A program made the translations under genes and the position numbers. From Enterococcus faecalis_A (lineage in GTDB: Bacteria; Bacillota; Bacilli; Lactobacillales; Enterococcaceae): 64,000 bases of DNA. The notes below the pieces were generated by a model. The model had not been told where the DNA came from, searched no databases, and saw nothing but the letters and a program-made list of their open reading frames with translations. This document shows positions 53,001 to 62,086 of the stretch, in pieces; the stretch's first letter is position 1; each line of letters starts with the position of its first letter. The stretch is taken from the NCBI GenBank assembly GCA_051295955.1, contig JBPDWA010000003.1, positions 1 through 64,000 on the forward strand, in the 5' to 3' direction.

Positions 53001-54445
53001 ATATTGACTTGAATTTCTCTGGTGATTATCAACCAGAAGCGCACAATTACACGAAAGTGCTGTTTGGTGAAGAGTATGTCTATCGTGCCGGAACAATTGG
53101 TACGGTAGCGGATAAAACAGCTTATGGCTTTGTGAAGGCTTATGAGCGAGATCACAATTTACATTTTCGTGGGGCAGAAATTGATCGCTTAGCCAAAGGA
53201 TCTACCGGCGTTAAGAGAACGACCGGGCAACATCCTGGCGGTATTATCGTTATTCCGGATTATATGGATGTTTATGATTTTACGCCGATTCAATATCCAG
53301 CAGATGATCAAAATGCAGAGTGGAAAACTACGCACTTTGATTTCCATTCCATCCATGATAATATTTTGAAATTGGATATTCTTGGTCACGATGATCCCAC
53401 CGTTATACGGATGTTGCAAGACTTATCCGGCATTGATCCACAGACGATTCCCACTGATGATCCAGAAGTGATGCGCATTTTTGAAGGGCCGGAAGTTTTA
53501 GGTGTAACAGCTGAACAAATCTACTCAAAAACCGGTACGTTGGGTATTCCGGAATTCGGTACTCGTTTTGTTCGTGGAATGTTGGAACAAACCCATCCGT
53601 CAACTTTTGCTGAATTGCTGCAAATTTCAGGACTTTCTCACGGAACCGATGTGTGGTTGGGTAATGCTGAAGAATTGATCCGCCGCGGTGAAGCCAATCT
53701 GGCAGAAGTAATCGGTTGTCGGGATGATATTATGGTTTATTTAATTCACGCCGGCTTAGATAGCGGAATGGCTTTTAAAATTATGGAAACAGTGCGTAAG
53801 GGTCAGTGGAATAAAATTCCTGATGAGCTGCGGGATACTTACTTAGCTGCGATGAAAGAAAATAACGTGCCGGATTGGTACATTGATTCGTGTTCCAAGA
53901 TCAAGTATATGTTCCCGAAAGCCCATGCTGCTGCGTATGTTCTGATGGCACTGCGAGTTGCGTATTTCAAAGTTTATTTTCCAATTTTATATTACTGTGC
54001 ATACTTTTCTGTCAGAGCCGATGACTTTGATTTAGTGGCGATGTCTCAAGGAAAAGAAGCAGTTAAAGCTCGGATGAAAGAAATTACCGATAAAGGAATG
54101 GATGCATCTACTAAAGAAAAAAATCTGTTAACTGTCTTGGAACTAGCCAATGAAATGCTGGAACGCGGCTTTAAATTTGGCATGATTGATTTGTATAAAT
54201 CGGATGCAGAGAATTTTGTGATTGATGGCGATACCTTAATTGCACCTTTTAGAGCAGTACCAAGTTTAGGGCTAAACGTGGCTCAAACCATTGTTGAAGC
54301 TCGCAATGAACAAAAATTCTTGTCCAAAGAAGATTTAGCCAATCGTGGGAAAGTATCCAAAACATTGATTGAATATATGAATGAAAATGGCGTTTTAAAT
54401 GATTTACCTGATGAAAATCAATTGTCATTATTCGATATGCTGTGA
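50090..54445 (+). CDS. polC: DNA polymerase III alpha subunit, Gram-positive PolC type
   Basis: A 1451-residue replicative polymerase of usual PolC length. The TTG start follows AAGGAGGGG. Domains in order are a helical N-terminal region (1-230), an OB fold (about 240-330), a PHP domain with ELHLHSNMSTMDA (about 340) and an inserted 3'-5' exonuclease with DVETTGLS (about 430). The remaining PHP part and polymerase palm follow, including the zinc-binding CPNCQ and CPKCG pairs (about 915-945) and PDIDLNFSG (about 970). The fingers and a C-terminal helix-hairpin region lead to the clamp-binding end QLSLFDML. It is essential for chromosome replication. It lies directly after the CRISPR array. Confidence 0.97.
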   Translation: MTEKARDLFEKLVMQVQMETPEKEHPLIQQGRVEKVIVHQQSRLWEFHLGFDEILPVMLYQSFVQRLELAFQHIAGVSVAITTGVQKFTEDQLIDYWQLALLNSQCNTPLVKKVLKTQTPQFQDRKIILPVDNDAVIPYLKQQYLPIIEELYTSYGFPKFHIEPKMDQQQAERVLQLFEERKQEQAAAFQQQAAESLVKYEQKKKEKQQQAPSLEGPIRLGRNIPNDEPIVPMGNILEEERRVTIEGYIFDKEVRELRSKRKILTLKITDYTSSFVVKKFSNGEKDEQIFDAIQPNTWIRVRGSIQEDTFMRDLVMNAQDLMEVAHAPRKDYASKGEKRVELHLHSNMSTMDATNNIGDLVAQAGKWGHKAIAITDHGGAQAFPDAHAAGKKADVKILYGVEANVVDDGVPIAYNEAHIELNDATYVVFDVETTGLSAVYDTIIELAAVKMHKGNIIETFEQFIDPGHPLSQTTIHLTGITDEMVRGSKSEEEVLRMFKEFSKGSILVAHNASFDMGFLNTSYGKYGISEADNPVIDTLELSRYLHPTFKSHRLNTLSKKFGVNLEQHHRAIYDSESTGHLCWIFLKDAKENHGMHYHDQLNMHIGEGDSYKRARPFHATILATTQAGLKNLFKLISMSNVDYFYRVPRIPRSQLSKLRDGLIVGSACANGEIFEAMMQKGVEEAKNRAKFYDYIEVMPKAVYAPLIEQELVKNEADLEEIIANLVKIGDELEKPVVATGNVHYLNQEDSIYRKILIGSMGGANPLNRHSLPDVHFRTTDEMLTAFQFLGADVAKRIVVENTNKIADMCEAITPVKDELYTPKIPGSEQEITDLSYKRARELYGENLPEIVEKRLEKELNSIIGNGFSVIYLISQKLVHKSNEDGYLVGSRGSVGSSFVATMTGITEVNPLAPHYYCPNCQYSEFFEDGSYGSGFDMPEKQCPKCGTRLFKDGHDIPFETFLGFHGDKVPDIDLNFSGDYQPEAHNYTKVLFGEEYVYRAGTIGTVADKTAYGFVKAYERDHNLHFRGAEIDRLAKGSTGVKRTTGQHPGGIIVIPDYMDVYDFTPIQYPADDQNAEWKTTHFDFHSIHDNILKLDILGHDDPTVIRMLQDLSGIDPQTIPTDDPEVMRIFEGPEVLGVTAEQIYSKTGTLGIPEFGTRFVRGMLEQTHPSTFAELLQISGLSHGTDVWLGNAEELIRRGEANLAEVIGCRDDIMVYLIHAGLDSGMAFKIMETVRKGQWNKIPDELRDTYLAAMKENNVPDWYIDSCSKIKYMFPKAHAAAYVLMALRVAYFKVYFPILYYCAYFSVRADDFDLVAMSQGKEAVKARMKEITDKGMDASTKEKNLLTVLELANEMLERGFKFGMIDLYKSDAENFVIDGDTLIAPFRAVPSLGLNVAQTIVEARNEQKFLSKEDLANRGKVSKTLIEYMNENGVLNDLPDENQLSLFDML

Positions 54446-54457
54446 GTCATTGTCAGT

Positions 54458-54507
54458 AAAAAAACTGCTACGAAAGACCTTAACTCTGGACTTTCGTAGC
54501 AGTTTTT
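54458..54507. terminator. Bidirectional terminator between polC and the OppA-type gene
   Basis: AAAAACTGCTACGAAAG (54460-54476) pairs with CTTTCGTAGCAGTTTTT (54491-54507), a perfect 17-bp stem with A and T tracts. It serves the two converging genes. Confidence 0.95.
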
Positions 54508-54528
54508 ATGTGCGGTGATTAAAAGTGC

Positions 54529-56169
54529 TTAATTGGCAGCAGGTTCTTTATAAATATTTTTTAAAGTTAGAGGCGCTGCAAAGGTATGGTAACTTATGCC
54601 TTTGACTTGGTCACTTTGGAGTACGGTTTGTTGATTTTGGCTGATGGCAATCATGCCGGCTGTGGTTTCAATCACTTCTTTTTCAGCTGCTATTAATGTT
54701 TCCCAGCGTTTTTGCGAATTAGTTGCATATGTTTGAGTAGCTTTATCAAGCAATTGATCATAAGTTGGATTGGAGTAATTGCGGTCGTTGCCACTTTTTA
54801 ACGTAGCCAGCGTGGAGATAGGATCTTGATAATCAGGTGTCCAATAAATTAAGAATAGGTCATAATCACTTTCACGTCCTAAATTTAGCGCAGTTTCAGT
54901 AGGAAGAGCTGTAACATTAATGGTTAATCCGTCAAACAAGGCTTCCAAACTACCTTGTAAGCTTTCACCCATTTTTTTGTAGGAGCCGTCATCAGTGACC
55001 ATCAAATCCAAAGTGATTTTAGAACCTAGCTCTTTTTGGGCTTTTTCCCAATATTTCAATGCTGTCTCACGGTCATAAGTCATCAGATCTCCGGCTTCTT
55101 CTCTGAAGTCTTTCCCAGTTTCAGGGTTGGTCACAAAGCCTTTTGTAACTGCACCGTAAAGGGGTTGTGAGCCGTCTGCAATCACATGATTGACCAAGTT
55201 TTCTTTATCAATACCTAAGGCTAGGGCTTTGCGTAACGCTTCGTTTGTTAGCGGCGTGTCCTTACCTTGACGTTTTTGATTTAAACGGAGGTAGTTCATC
55301 GTCGCCGTTGGATAAGAATGATAGGCTGGATTATTTTGATTCTGCTTAGCCAATTCACCGGTAACAGAAGCCACATCCAGTTGTCTAGCTTCAAATAAAT
55401 TTAAAGCAGTAGCTGCTTCTTTGACGACTTCGTAATGTATATGTTCTGATTTCACGTTTTTACGATCCCAATAGTTTTTGTTTTTCTTTAAGTCCCAACT
55501 GAGCTCGGTTTGTTTCCAGTTTTCGACAGTGAAAGGACCGTTGTAAACAGTTTTTTCACCGGTAGCTCCATAATCAGTTCCGTATTGTTCAACAGCTTTT
55601 TGATTTTGTGGGAAAAAGGTGGGAAAGGCTAGTAAAGAAGTAAAGTAAGGAGCCGCTTCTTTTAATTTTACTTCTAATGTATAGTCATCAAGGGCTTTAA
55701 CACCTAGTTCAGCAACGGCTTTTTTGCCATCAGCTATATCTGCTGCGTTTAATAGCGTATCTCTTAATAGAAAACTATAGACGTATCCATTCTCAGGATC
55801 AATCATTTTTTTCCAAGCGTATTCAAAATCATGGGCTGTAACTGGTTCGTCGTTGCTCCAAATAGCTTCTTCTCGTAAGGGAATAGTATAGGTTTTGCCA
55901 TCTTCTGAAATGCTGGGCAGTTCTTTTGCTCCAGCTGGAATCAATTGGTTTTGGTCATCTAAAGCGTAAAGTCCTTCAAAGGCAGCCGTTTGAATAATTG
56001 CATCAGGAAAATCCAGCATGACTGACGTATCCAAAGTCGTTAATTCAGATGGAGACATTAAATTTAGGGGCTGAGCCTGTTGTTCTTTTTTTGAACCAGC
56101 ACTTGTACAACCAGTAAAAAGGCTGAGAGCTATTAGGCTACACCCAATGGTTTGAATCATTTTTTTCAT
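54529..56169 (-). CDS. Oligopeptide-binding lipoprotein (OppA family), no permease nearby
   Basis: A 546-residue SBP family 5 lipoprotein. Its signal peptide ends in the lipobox LFTGC, so the mature protein is membrane-anchored at about Cys21. The mature domain shows LNLMSPSELTTLDTSVMLDF and NDEPVTAHDFEYAWKKMIDP, both typical of peptide-binding OppA proteins. NRNYSNPTYDQLLDKA-type sequence lies near the C terminus. No oppBCDF genes are adjacent, so it must hand peptides to a permease encoded elsewhere. In enterococci such orphan binding proteins (PrgZ/TraC-like) can capture pheromones, but that is only an analogy here. A small cupin gene lies 24 bp upstream and may be co-transcribed. Confidence 0.9.
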   Translation of the reverse strand: MKKMIQTIGCSLIALSLFTGCTSAGSKKEQQAQPLNLMSPSELTTLDTSVMLDFPDAIIQTAAFEGLYALDDQNQLIPAGAKELPSISEDGKTYTIPLREEAIWSNDEPVTAHDFEYAWKKMIDPENGYVYSFLLRDTLLNAADIADGKKAVAELGVKALDDYTLEVKLKEAAPYFTSLLAFPTFFPQNQKAVEQYGTDYGATGEKTVYNGPFTVENWKQTELSWDLKKNKNYWDRKNVKSEHIHYEVVKEAATALNLFEARQLDVASVTGELAKQNQNNPAYHSYPTATMNYLRLNQKRQGKDTPLTNEALRKALALGIDKENLVNHVIADGSQPLYGAVTKGFVTNPETGKDFREEAGDLMTYDRETALKYWEKAQKELGSKITLDLMVTDDGSYKKMGESLQGSLEALFDGLTINVTALPTETALNLGRESDYDLFLIYWTPDYQDPISTLATLKSGNDRNYSNPTYDQLLDKATQTYATNSQKRWETLIAAEKEVIETTAGMIAISQNQQTVLQSDQVKGISYHTFAAPLTLKNIYKEPAAN

Positions 56170-56193
56170 AAATAAACTCCTTTTCGATAAGTT

Positions 56194-56514
56194 TTATTGG
56201 CGTTCTACCAGTATCCAGACAACAACAGCTGCTTGGGAACCATCGTTATAATTGATGTGGCCTTCTCCAGCTTCAATCAGTTGAGCGGTGCCAGCCTGTG
56301 CCACAAGATCGGACCCGTCTTCTAAAATCGTATGGGCTTGTCCGGAAATAACGTAAGAATATTCATCTTGTTCATGACGGGCAAAACCAGTTAAGGGACG
56401 TTTTTCTCCCGGTTGAAGTGTAACTACCCCCATTTGAACCCGAGGATTTGGTTGATTATCCTTGTCGAAAAAAATGGTCATTTCTTGAGGCAACTCTTTT
56501 GATTTAATAATCAT
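56194..56514 (-). CDS. Small single-domain cupin protein
   Basis: A 106-residue cupin. I use the ATG at 56514, preceded by AAAAAGGAG on the minus strand; the longer frame to 56571 includes that site. Cupin motif 1 reads RHEQDEYSYVISGQAHTILE, with its His and Glu ligands, and motif 2 reads IEAGEGHINYNDGS. The conserved barrel probably binds a metal. The substrate is unknown. It is 24 bp upstream of the OppA-type gene on the same strand and likely shares its transcript. Confidence 0.8.
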   Translation of the reverse strand: MIIKSKELPQEMTIFFDKDNQPNPRVQMGVVTLQPGEKRPLTGFARHEQDEYSYVISGQAHTILEDGSDLVAQAGTAQLIEAGEGHINYNDGSQAAVVVWILVERQ

Positions 56515-56571
56515 TTTATTTCTCCTTTTTAATGTTTTATTAATTATTACTTGTACGGAAGGCGTTGTCAA

Positions 56572-57024
56572 TATTTTTTGAAAATTCCGAATACAGAAAA
56601 TACTTTTTGTAAGAAATTAGCGAAGAATACTAGCTGTTATAGTGAATTTTCTTAATGAGTAGAGGACATTGCGGCACTTCCTTTGAATGACTGAAAGGGT
56701 TATAGATGGGAATAGTTTCATTTTTGTTAAAAGTTTAGTAGACTTTGTAAATGGTTGCAAAATGTAAGAGCTTGTCATTGGGATCTTTAAAAGGTAAATC
56801 CTGGTACCACATAGCTGGATAAAAAGATAAATGCTGTGGAATAGGAAAGGGGGGAGTCGAAGGCTTCTTCCAATTGATGAAAATGAAATAAAAAAAGAAT
56901 TTAAATGAGTAAATAGTTAGAATATCCGAATCCGTATTTAATGAAACTGCGCTTGTTCCAGTAGATGAAAATGCTTATTATAGGAGAAGGTCTTTTTTAT
57001 ATTTAAAAACTAAGGAGTGGTTTT
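56572..57024. other. Intergenic region between divergent cupin and permease genes
   Basis: About 450 bp, AT-rich, containing the two divergent promoter regions. No gene, repeat or clear hairpin is seen. Confidence 0.4.
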
Positions 57025-58461
57025 ATGGAGAAAAAGCAATTACGATGGTTTACCGTCGGTTTAATTGCCTTTAACATGGTCTGGGGAATTGGCAACGTTG
57101 TGAATAATTATGCGCAACAAGGGATTTCCGTTGTGACCTCATGGATATTAATTTTGGTCTTATATTTTATTCCGTATGCTTTAATCGTTGGTCAATTGGG
57201 TTCGACCTTTAAAGAAAGCAACGGGGGAGTAAGCTCATGGGTACAAAACACCAGTACGAAACGTTTGGCTTACTATGCAGCTTGGACATATTGGGTCGTG
57301 CATATTCCTTATTTGGCTCAAAAACCGCAAGCCATCTTAATTGCGTTAGGTTGGGCAGTTCAAGGCAACGGTAATTTAGTTAATACAATGTCAATTGCTA
57401 CGGTTTCTTTATTTTCATTAGTGATTTTCCTACTTTTCTTATTATTATCAACAAAAGGCTTGACGACATTGAAAGTTATCGGCGGCATTGCCGGAACCGC
57501 TACTTTTGTGATGTCTATTCTCTTTATTTTGTTAGCGGTGGGTGCACCGATGATCAACGCTTCTGTGGAGTTTGCTACACCTCACATGAATCAAGTAAGT
57601 ACGTACATTCCTAAATTTAATTTTAGTTACTTTACGACTGTTTCCATGTTAGTTTTTGCCGTAGGAGGTGCTGAAAAAATTTCGCCTTATGTTAATGCTA
57701 CTAAAAATCCAGCGAAAGAATTTCCAAAAGGAATGATTTTTTTAGCAGCGATGGTTGGCTTATCAGCCGTTTTAGGTTCTTTTGCTATGGGAATGCTTTT
57801 TGCCAGCAACAACATTCCTAAAGATTTGATGGCCAATGGTGCTTATAGTGCTTTTCAAATTTTGGGACAATATTACGGTGTCGGTAACTTGTTGATGATC
57901 GTTTATGCTTTAACAAATGGTGCCGGACAGATTGCGGCGCTTGCATTTTCAATTGATGCACCATTAAAGATTCTTTTAGCAGAAGCTGATCCGGAATACG
58001 TACCTGCTTGGTTACGTAAGCGGAACAAGAAAGGGACACTGGTTAATGGTTATATGTTAACGGGAATCTTGGTAAGTATCATCATCGCTTTGCCAATGTT
58101 AGGGTTAAAAGATATGAACGAAGTGGTGAAATGGTTGACCAACTTAAATTCAGTTGTGATGCCAATGCGTTATTTATGGGTTTTCCTAGCCTATATGCTA
58201 TTAAATAAAGCCTTTAAAAAATTCAATTCTGAATATAAATTTGTGAAAAATCACAAGATCGGCTTTATCTTTGGTTTATGGTGCTTCTTATTCACTGCTT
58301 TTGCATGTATTTTAGGTATGGTACCAAAATTCACGTATGCCAGTGATCCTAAAGGCTGGCTATTCCAATTGGCTTCCAACGTTTTAACACCAATCGTTTT
58401 AATCTTATTAGGTATGATCTTACCGGCTATTGCCCGCCGAGACAAGAAAAAGACAGCTTAA
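57025..58461 (+). CDS. APC-superfamily amino-acid permease, YjeM-like
   Basis: A 478-residue permease with twelve hydrophobic segments. The N terminus LRWFTVGLIAFNMVWGIGNV has the unwound-helix Gly motif of APC transporters, and YLAQKPQAILIALGWAVQGN follows. The sequence most resembles the YjeM group of the glutamate/GABA antiporter family. The substrate has not been established that I know of. The ATG follows AAGGAGTGG. It is monocistronic, with a clean terminator at 58500-58525. Without a gad gene next to it, an acid-resistance role cannot be claimed. Confidence 0.8.
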   Translation: MEKKQLRWFTVGLIAFNMVWGIGNVVNNYAQQGISVVTSWILILVLYFIPYALIVGQLGSTFKESNGGVSSWVQNTSTKRLAYYAAWTYWVVHIPYLAQKPQAILIALGWAVQGNGNLVNTMSIATVSLFSLVIFLLFLLLSTKGLTTLKVIGGIAGTATFVMSILFILLAVGAPMINASVEFATPHMNQVSTYIPKFNFSYFTTVSMLVFAVGGAEKISPYVNATKNPAKEFPKGMIFLAAMVGLSAVLGSFAMGMLFASNNIPKDLMANGAYSAFQILGQYYGVGNLLMIVYALTNGAGQIAALAFSIDAPLKILLAEADPEYVPAWLRKRNKKGTLVNGYMLTGILVSIIIALPMLGLKDMNEVVKWLTNLNSVVMPMRYLWVFLAYMLLNKAFKKFNSEYKFVKNHKIGFIFGLWCFLFTAFACILGMVPKFTYASDPKGWLFQLASNVLTPIVLILLGMILPAIARRDKKKTA

Positions 58462-58499
58462 GTGGTAAGTGAATAGCCACTATTTCAGTATTGACGATA

Positions 58500-58525
58500 G
58501 GTCCTCAAATTGAGGGCCTTTTTTT
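58500..58525 (+). terminator. Terminator after the YjeM-like gene
   Basis: GGTCCTC (58500-58506) pairs with GAGGGCC (58512-58518), with one G-U pair, followed by seven T. Confidence 0.9.
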
Positions 58526-58667
58526 GATATATAAGATTTGGTGACCGTGCGCAGTGCTTCCAATTAAGAACCGACGGTAAAAGATTGTTTGTTTTTTTAA
58601 AAGGGTCGTGCTATCGTATGAAATTGTAGTATAATTTTCAAAGATATAAAGAAAGGCGTGAGGTTCA

Positions 58668-61460
58668 TTGGAAGAGCAGCGCATCTATGCCGTGGTGGAT
58701 CTGGAAACGACAGGGACTGATCCGACGACTGATCGGATTATCCAATTTGGCTGTGTTCTGATTCAAGACGGTAAGAAAATCGCTAATTTTGCCACGGATA
58801 TTAATCCAAATCAAGTTATTCCCAAACAAATCCAAAGGCTTACAGGGATAACCAATACGCGTGTACAAAAAGCGCCTTACTTTGAAGATGTTGCATTTAC
58901 CATCTATAATTTGTTGACAGAGACTGTTTTTGTGGCACACAATGTTCATTTTGACTATTCCTTTTTGGCTCATGAACTCAGTCGTTGCGGCACGCCGCAA
59001 TTAACGATCCCAGCAATTGATACAGTGGAGCTAGCTCAAATATTTTTACCTACTCAAAAGAGTTTTCGTCTAAGGGATTTGGCGGAAAGCTTCGGCCTGG
59101 CACATGAAAACCCTCATCAAGCTGATAGTGATGCCAAAGTAACAGCGGATTTGTTGTTGTTGATTCAAGAGAAAATGCGTGCGCTACCGTTGGTCACGAT
59201 GGAACAGATTGCTCTTTTAAGTGAACAAACGGCGCGAGAAACGAGTGACTTTATTCGACAAACTTATGAAAAAATGAAGCAAGAGATTCAACCACTCGAC
59301 CCTAATTGTCAGGTTATTGGCGGAATTGCGTTACGTAAACAAACCGTTCCGCTGTTTGAAGAGCCTTTATATGACACGAAACCTTATCCTAAAACCAAGC
59401 AAGCCAAAGAAAAATTGTTCGGTGACCAATTGGGCTATCGTAGTGAACAAAGTCGAATGATGAATTTAGTTTATGATCATTTTACTACCAGTGAGGAAAA
59501 AAATTTATTCATTGAAGCGGCGACAGGTACTGGTAAAACGCTAGGCTACTTAGTACCTTTAAGCTACTTAGCCACGCCTAAAGCGCCAGTTATTATCTCA
59601 ACAGTATCTATTGTCTTACAAAATCAACTGCTGGAAAAGGATTTGCCTTTGGCCAACCGTATTTGTCCACGACCTTTGCAGGGAACAGTTGTCAAAAGTC
59701 ACCGTCATTACTTAGATTTGCAACGTTTTAAGGCCACTTTGGCTCATCCGCTTCCTCAAAAACAATATGCCTTATACCAAATGGGCGTGCTAGTTTGGTT
59801 AGTCAAGACCGAAACGGGGGACTTGGATGAATTACAGTTAACGAGCTTTAATCATTTGTTTTGGAAAGAGGTCACTCATCGTGGCATAGCTTATCTTTCT
59901 TTACAAGATGAATTCTATCAAGTAGATTTTGTTAGGCATCTTTATCATAAAATGGCGCAAAGTAATGTGCTGATTGTCAATCATGCTTTTTTAGTACAAG
60001 AATCCCTTCGGCCTGAACCGTTATTGCCAGCCAGTCCGTATTTAATTATTGACGAAGCCCATCACTTGCCAGATATCGCTGGCCGTCTTGCTAGCGAAAA
60101 AGTTAATGTTACGCTTTTTAAGCAACAGCTGATGCATTTGATGGAAAAAGAGCATTTATTTGACGAAATATTCACTATATTACAGGCTTTTCCAGAACAA
60201 CAGCACTACTTGAAAATCTATCAACAAGCCCTCTGGGAGCTATTGGAAGAATGGCCGGACTTTTTGTATGAGTTAGGTCGCCTTTTTCATAAAAATTATA
60301 AAAAAATTCGTAAGCAAGAACTGCTAGTTACCAAAGAACAAATGGATCATCTATCCTTAACCGGAGAAAATCATTTACAAACGATTCAGGTGCTTTTACA
60401 GGAATTGTTGACAATCCAAGCGGGGTTACAGCAGACAATGGTCACTCATTTAGAGACATTTACGCAGGAACAGCGCTTAAAGCTGGTACGTTTTAGTCAA
60501 TTTTGTGATCAAATTGCAGTTATGCAGCATTGCTTCATGATATTTACAGAAAATTGGCAAGCACGTTGGGTGAAGGAATACATTCCCGATGGTCCTCAGC
60601 AAGGAACCATTGCCATCAGCGATTTAAAAGCTAGTCTGCTGCCAAAAACCCGTTGGTATGAACGCTATCAAACCATCTTATTCACTGGGGGCACCCTGAA
60701 ATTTGGAAATAACAAACGCTATTTACCACAACGTTTAGGGCTAGCGGAGACCGTGGTGAAAACTTTGCCCAATCCTTATAATTATCAGGAAAATGCCCGG
60801 CTTTATATTCCAGCGGAGGCTTTAGCAATTCAGCCTGCCACTCCTCAAAACTTTTCGGCGTATATTGCCTCTGTTGTTCAACAGCTAATGGCTCAAGAAC
60901 AACGTCCAATTTTGGTTTTGTTTACGGCTCATGAACTGCTGAGTCTTGTTTATCAGCACTTGCATCAGGCGTTTATGGAGCAGGGTTGGGACTTGTTGGC
61001 TCAAGGTATTAGTGGAAGCCGAGAAAAACTGTTGAAACGCTTCTTTCGTAGTCCGGCGAGTGTTCTTTTAGGAGCAGATAGTTTTTGGGAAGGTGTGGAC
61101 TTACCTGGAGAAGCCTTGCAATTGCTGATTGTAACCCGCTTACCTTTTGAAAATCCTAAGCGACCTTTCGTTCAGGCTCGCTATGCTTATCTGGAAGAAC
61201 AAGGGCTGGATCCGTTTAAACAAGAAGCACTTCCCAAAGCTGTTTTGCGTTTACGTCAAGCCTTAGGTCGCTTAATCCGTTCAGAAAAAGATCGAGGCGC
61301 TTTAATCGTTTTGGATCGTCGTTTGGTGACTGCCAAATACGGCAAGCGTATTTTAAAAGCTTTCCCTAAACAGCTGCCAGTCAAAGAAGCACCTTTAACA
61401 GAAATCTTATTGGAGCTAAAGGAATTTTTAAAGAATGAAAACAAAGATTTTACGGGTTAA
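58668..61460 (+). CDS. dinG: ATP-dependent helicase DinG with N-terminal exonuclease domain
   Basis: A 930-residue protein. The TTG start follows GAAAGGCGTGAGG. Residues 1-165 are a DnaQ-like 3'-5' exonuclease (VVDLETTGTDPTTDRIIQFG, HNVHFDYSFL, HQADSDAKVTADLL). Residues about 240-925 are an XPD/DinG-type superfamily 2 helicase with Walker A EAATGTGKTLGYLVP, a DEAH box in YLIIDEAHHLPDI, LLGADSFWEGVDLPGEALQL and LRQALGRLIRSEKDRG. No four-Cys iron-sulfur cluster motif is seen, as expected for the Gram-positive exonuclease fusion form. It probably acts in DNA repair. It starts a conserved dinG-ypmB-aspB-asnS run. Confidence 0.95.
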   Translation: MEEQRIYAVVDLETTGTDPTTDRIIQFGCVLIQDGKKIANFATDINPNQVIPKQIQRLTGITNTRVQKAPYFEDVAFTIYNLLTETVFVAHNVHFDYSFLAHELSRCGTPQLTIPAIDTVELAQIFLPTQKSFRLRDLAESFGLAHENPHQADSDAKVTADLLLLIQEKMRALPLVTMEQIALLSEQTARETSDFIRQTYEKMKQEIQPLDPNCQVIGGIALRKQTVPLFEEPLYDTKPYPKTKQAKEKLFGDQLGYRSEQSRMMNLVYDHFTTSEEKNLFIEAATGTGKTLGYLVPLSYLATPKAPVIISTVSIVLQNQLLEKDLPLANRICPRPLQGTVVKSHRHYLDLQRFKATLAHPLPQKQYALYQMGVLVWLVKTETGDLDELQLTSFNHLFWKEVTHRGIAYLSLQDEFYQVDFVRHLYHKMAQSNVLIVNHAFLVQESLRPEPLLPASPYLIIDEAHHLPDIAGRLASEKVNVTLFKQQLMHLMEKEHLFDEIFTILQAFPEQQHYLKIYQQALWELLEEWPDFLYELGRLFHKNYKKIRKQELLVTKEQMDHLSLTGENHLQTIQVLLQELLTIQAGLQQTMVTHLETFTQEQRLKLVRFSQFCDQIAVMQHCFMIFTENWQARWVKEYIPDGPQQGTIAISDLKASLLPKTRWYERYQTILFTGGTLKFGNNKRYLPQRLGLAETVVKTLPNPYNYQENARLYIPAEALAIQPATPQNFSAYIASVVQQLMAQEQRPILVLFTAHELLSLVYQHLHQAFMEQGWDLLAQGISGSREKLLKRFFRSPASVLLGADSFWEGVDLPGEALQLLIVTRLPFENPKRPFVQARYAYLEEQGLDPFKQEALPKAVLRLRQALGRLIRSEKDRGALIVLDRRLVTAKYGKRILKAFPKQLPVKEAPLTEILLELKEFLKNENKDFTG

Positions 61461-61525
61461 CTATTAAAATACTAGATTTTTCTGCTATAATAATACCCAG
61501 TAAACATAGAGAGGATGGCAAGAAG

Positions 61526-62032
61526 TTGGCAGAAAATGAAGAACTGCAAGAAAAAAAGAAGATCAAGCTCCTGCTAAGTTTGATGGTCGTGTTATTAGCA
61601 ATCATTGTTGCTATTGTTATTTTTTATGTACGTGCCAACCAACCGATGGTTCAAGCTCGCAAGGAAGCAATTGCCATTGCCCAAAAATCAGCTCATTTGA
61701 AATCAGCTGATCATTTTTATTGGTTTACTCGTCAAAAAACTTACTTTAGTGTGACCGGAAAAGATGATAAGGGCACGGAAGTCGCTGTTATCATTCCTAA
61801 ATCCGGTGAAAAAATCACCGTTTTAAATCAGCAAGATGGAATCACAGAAGCTCAAGCTCGCAGTACAGTGGCGGCTGCTCAGCCTCAAGATGAAGTAATC
61901 AAAGCAACGCTGGGGCTCTATGAAGGCCGACCAGTCTGGGAAGTCATGACGAAAAACAGCCAAAAAGAAGTGACTTATTATTTATTGTCTTTTGATAAAG
62001 GCGAGACGATAAAAGAAATCCAAAATGTTTAA
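61526..62032 (+). CDS. ypmB: YpmB-family (DUF5590) membrane-anchored protein
   Basis: A 168-residue protein, with TTG start after AGAGAGGATGG. A charged 13-residue cytoplasmic start is followed by one transmembrane helix (LLLSLMVVLLAIIVAIVIFY). An extracellular PepSY-like region comes next (SAHLKSADHFYWFTRQKTYF, then GITEAQARSTVAAAQPQDEV). The gene order dinG-ypmB-aspB-asnS matches B. subtilis. The function is unknown; YpmB-type proteins are suspected of modulating secreted proteases. Confidence 0.82.
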   Translation: MAENEELQEKKKIKLLLSLMVVLLAIIVAIVIFYVRANQPMVQARKEAIAIAQKSAHLKSADHFYWFTRQKTYFSVTGKDDKGTEVAVIIPKSGEKITVLNQQDGITEAQARSTVAAAQPQDEVIKATLGLYEGRPVWEVMTKNSQKEVTYYLLSFDKGETIKEIQNV

Positions 62033-62086
62033 TTGAAAGTAAGACGAAACCTAATTGAAGTCAATCAGTAAGAATGGAGGCGTTGT

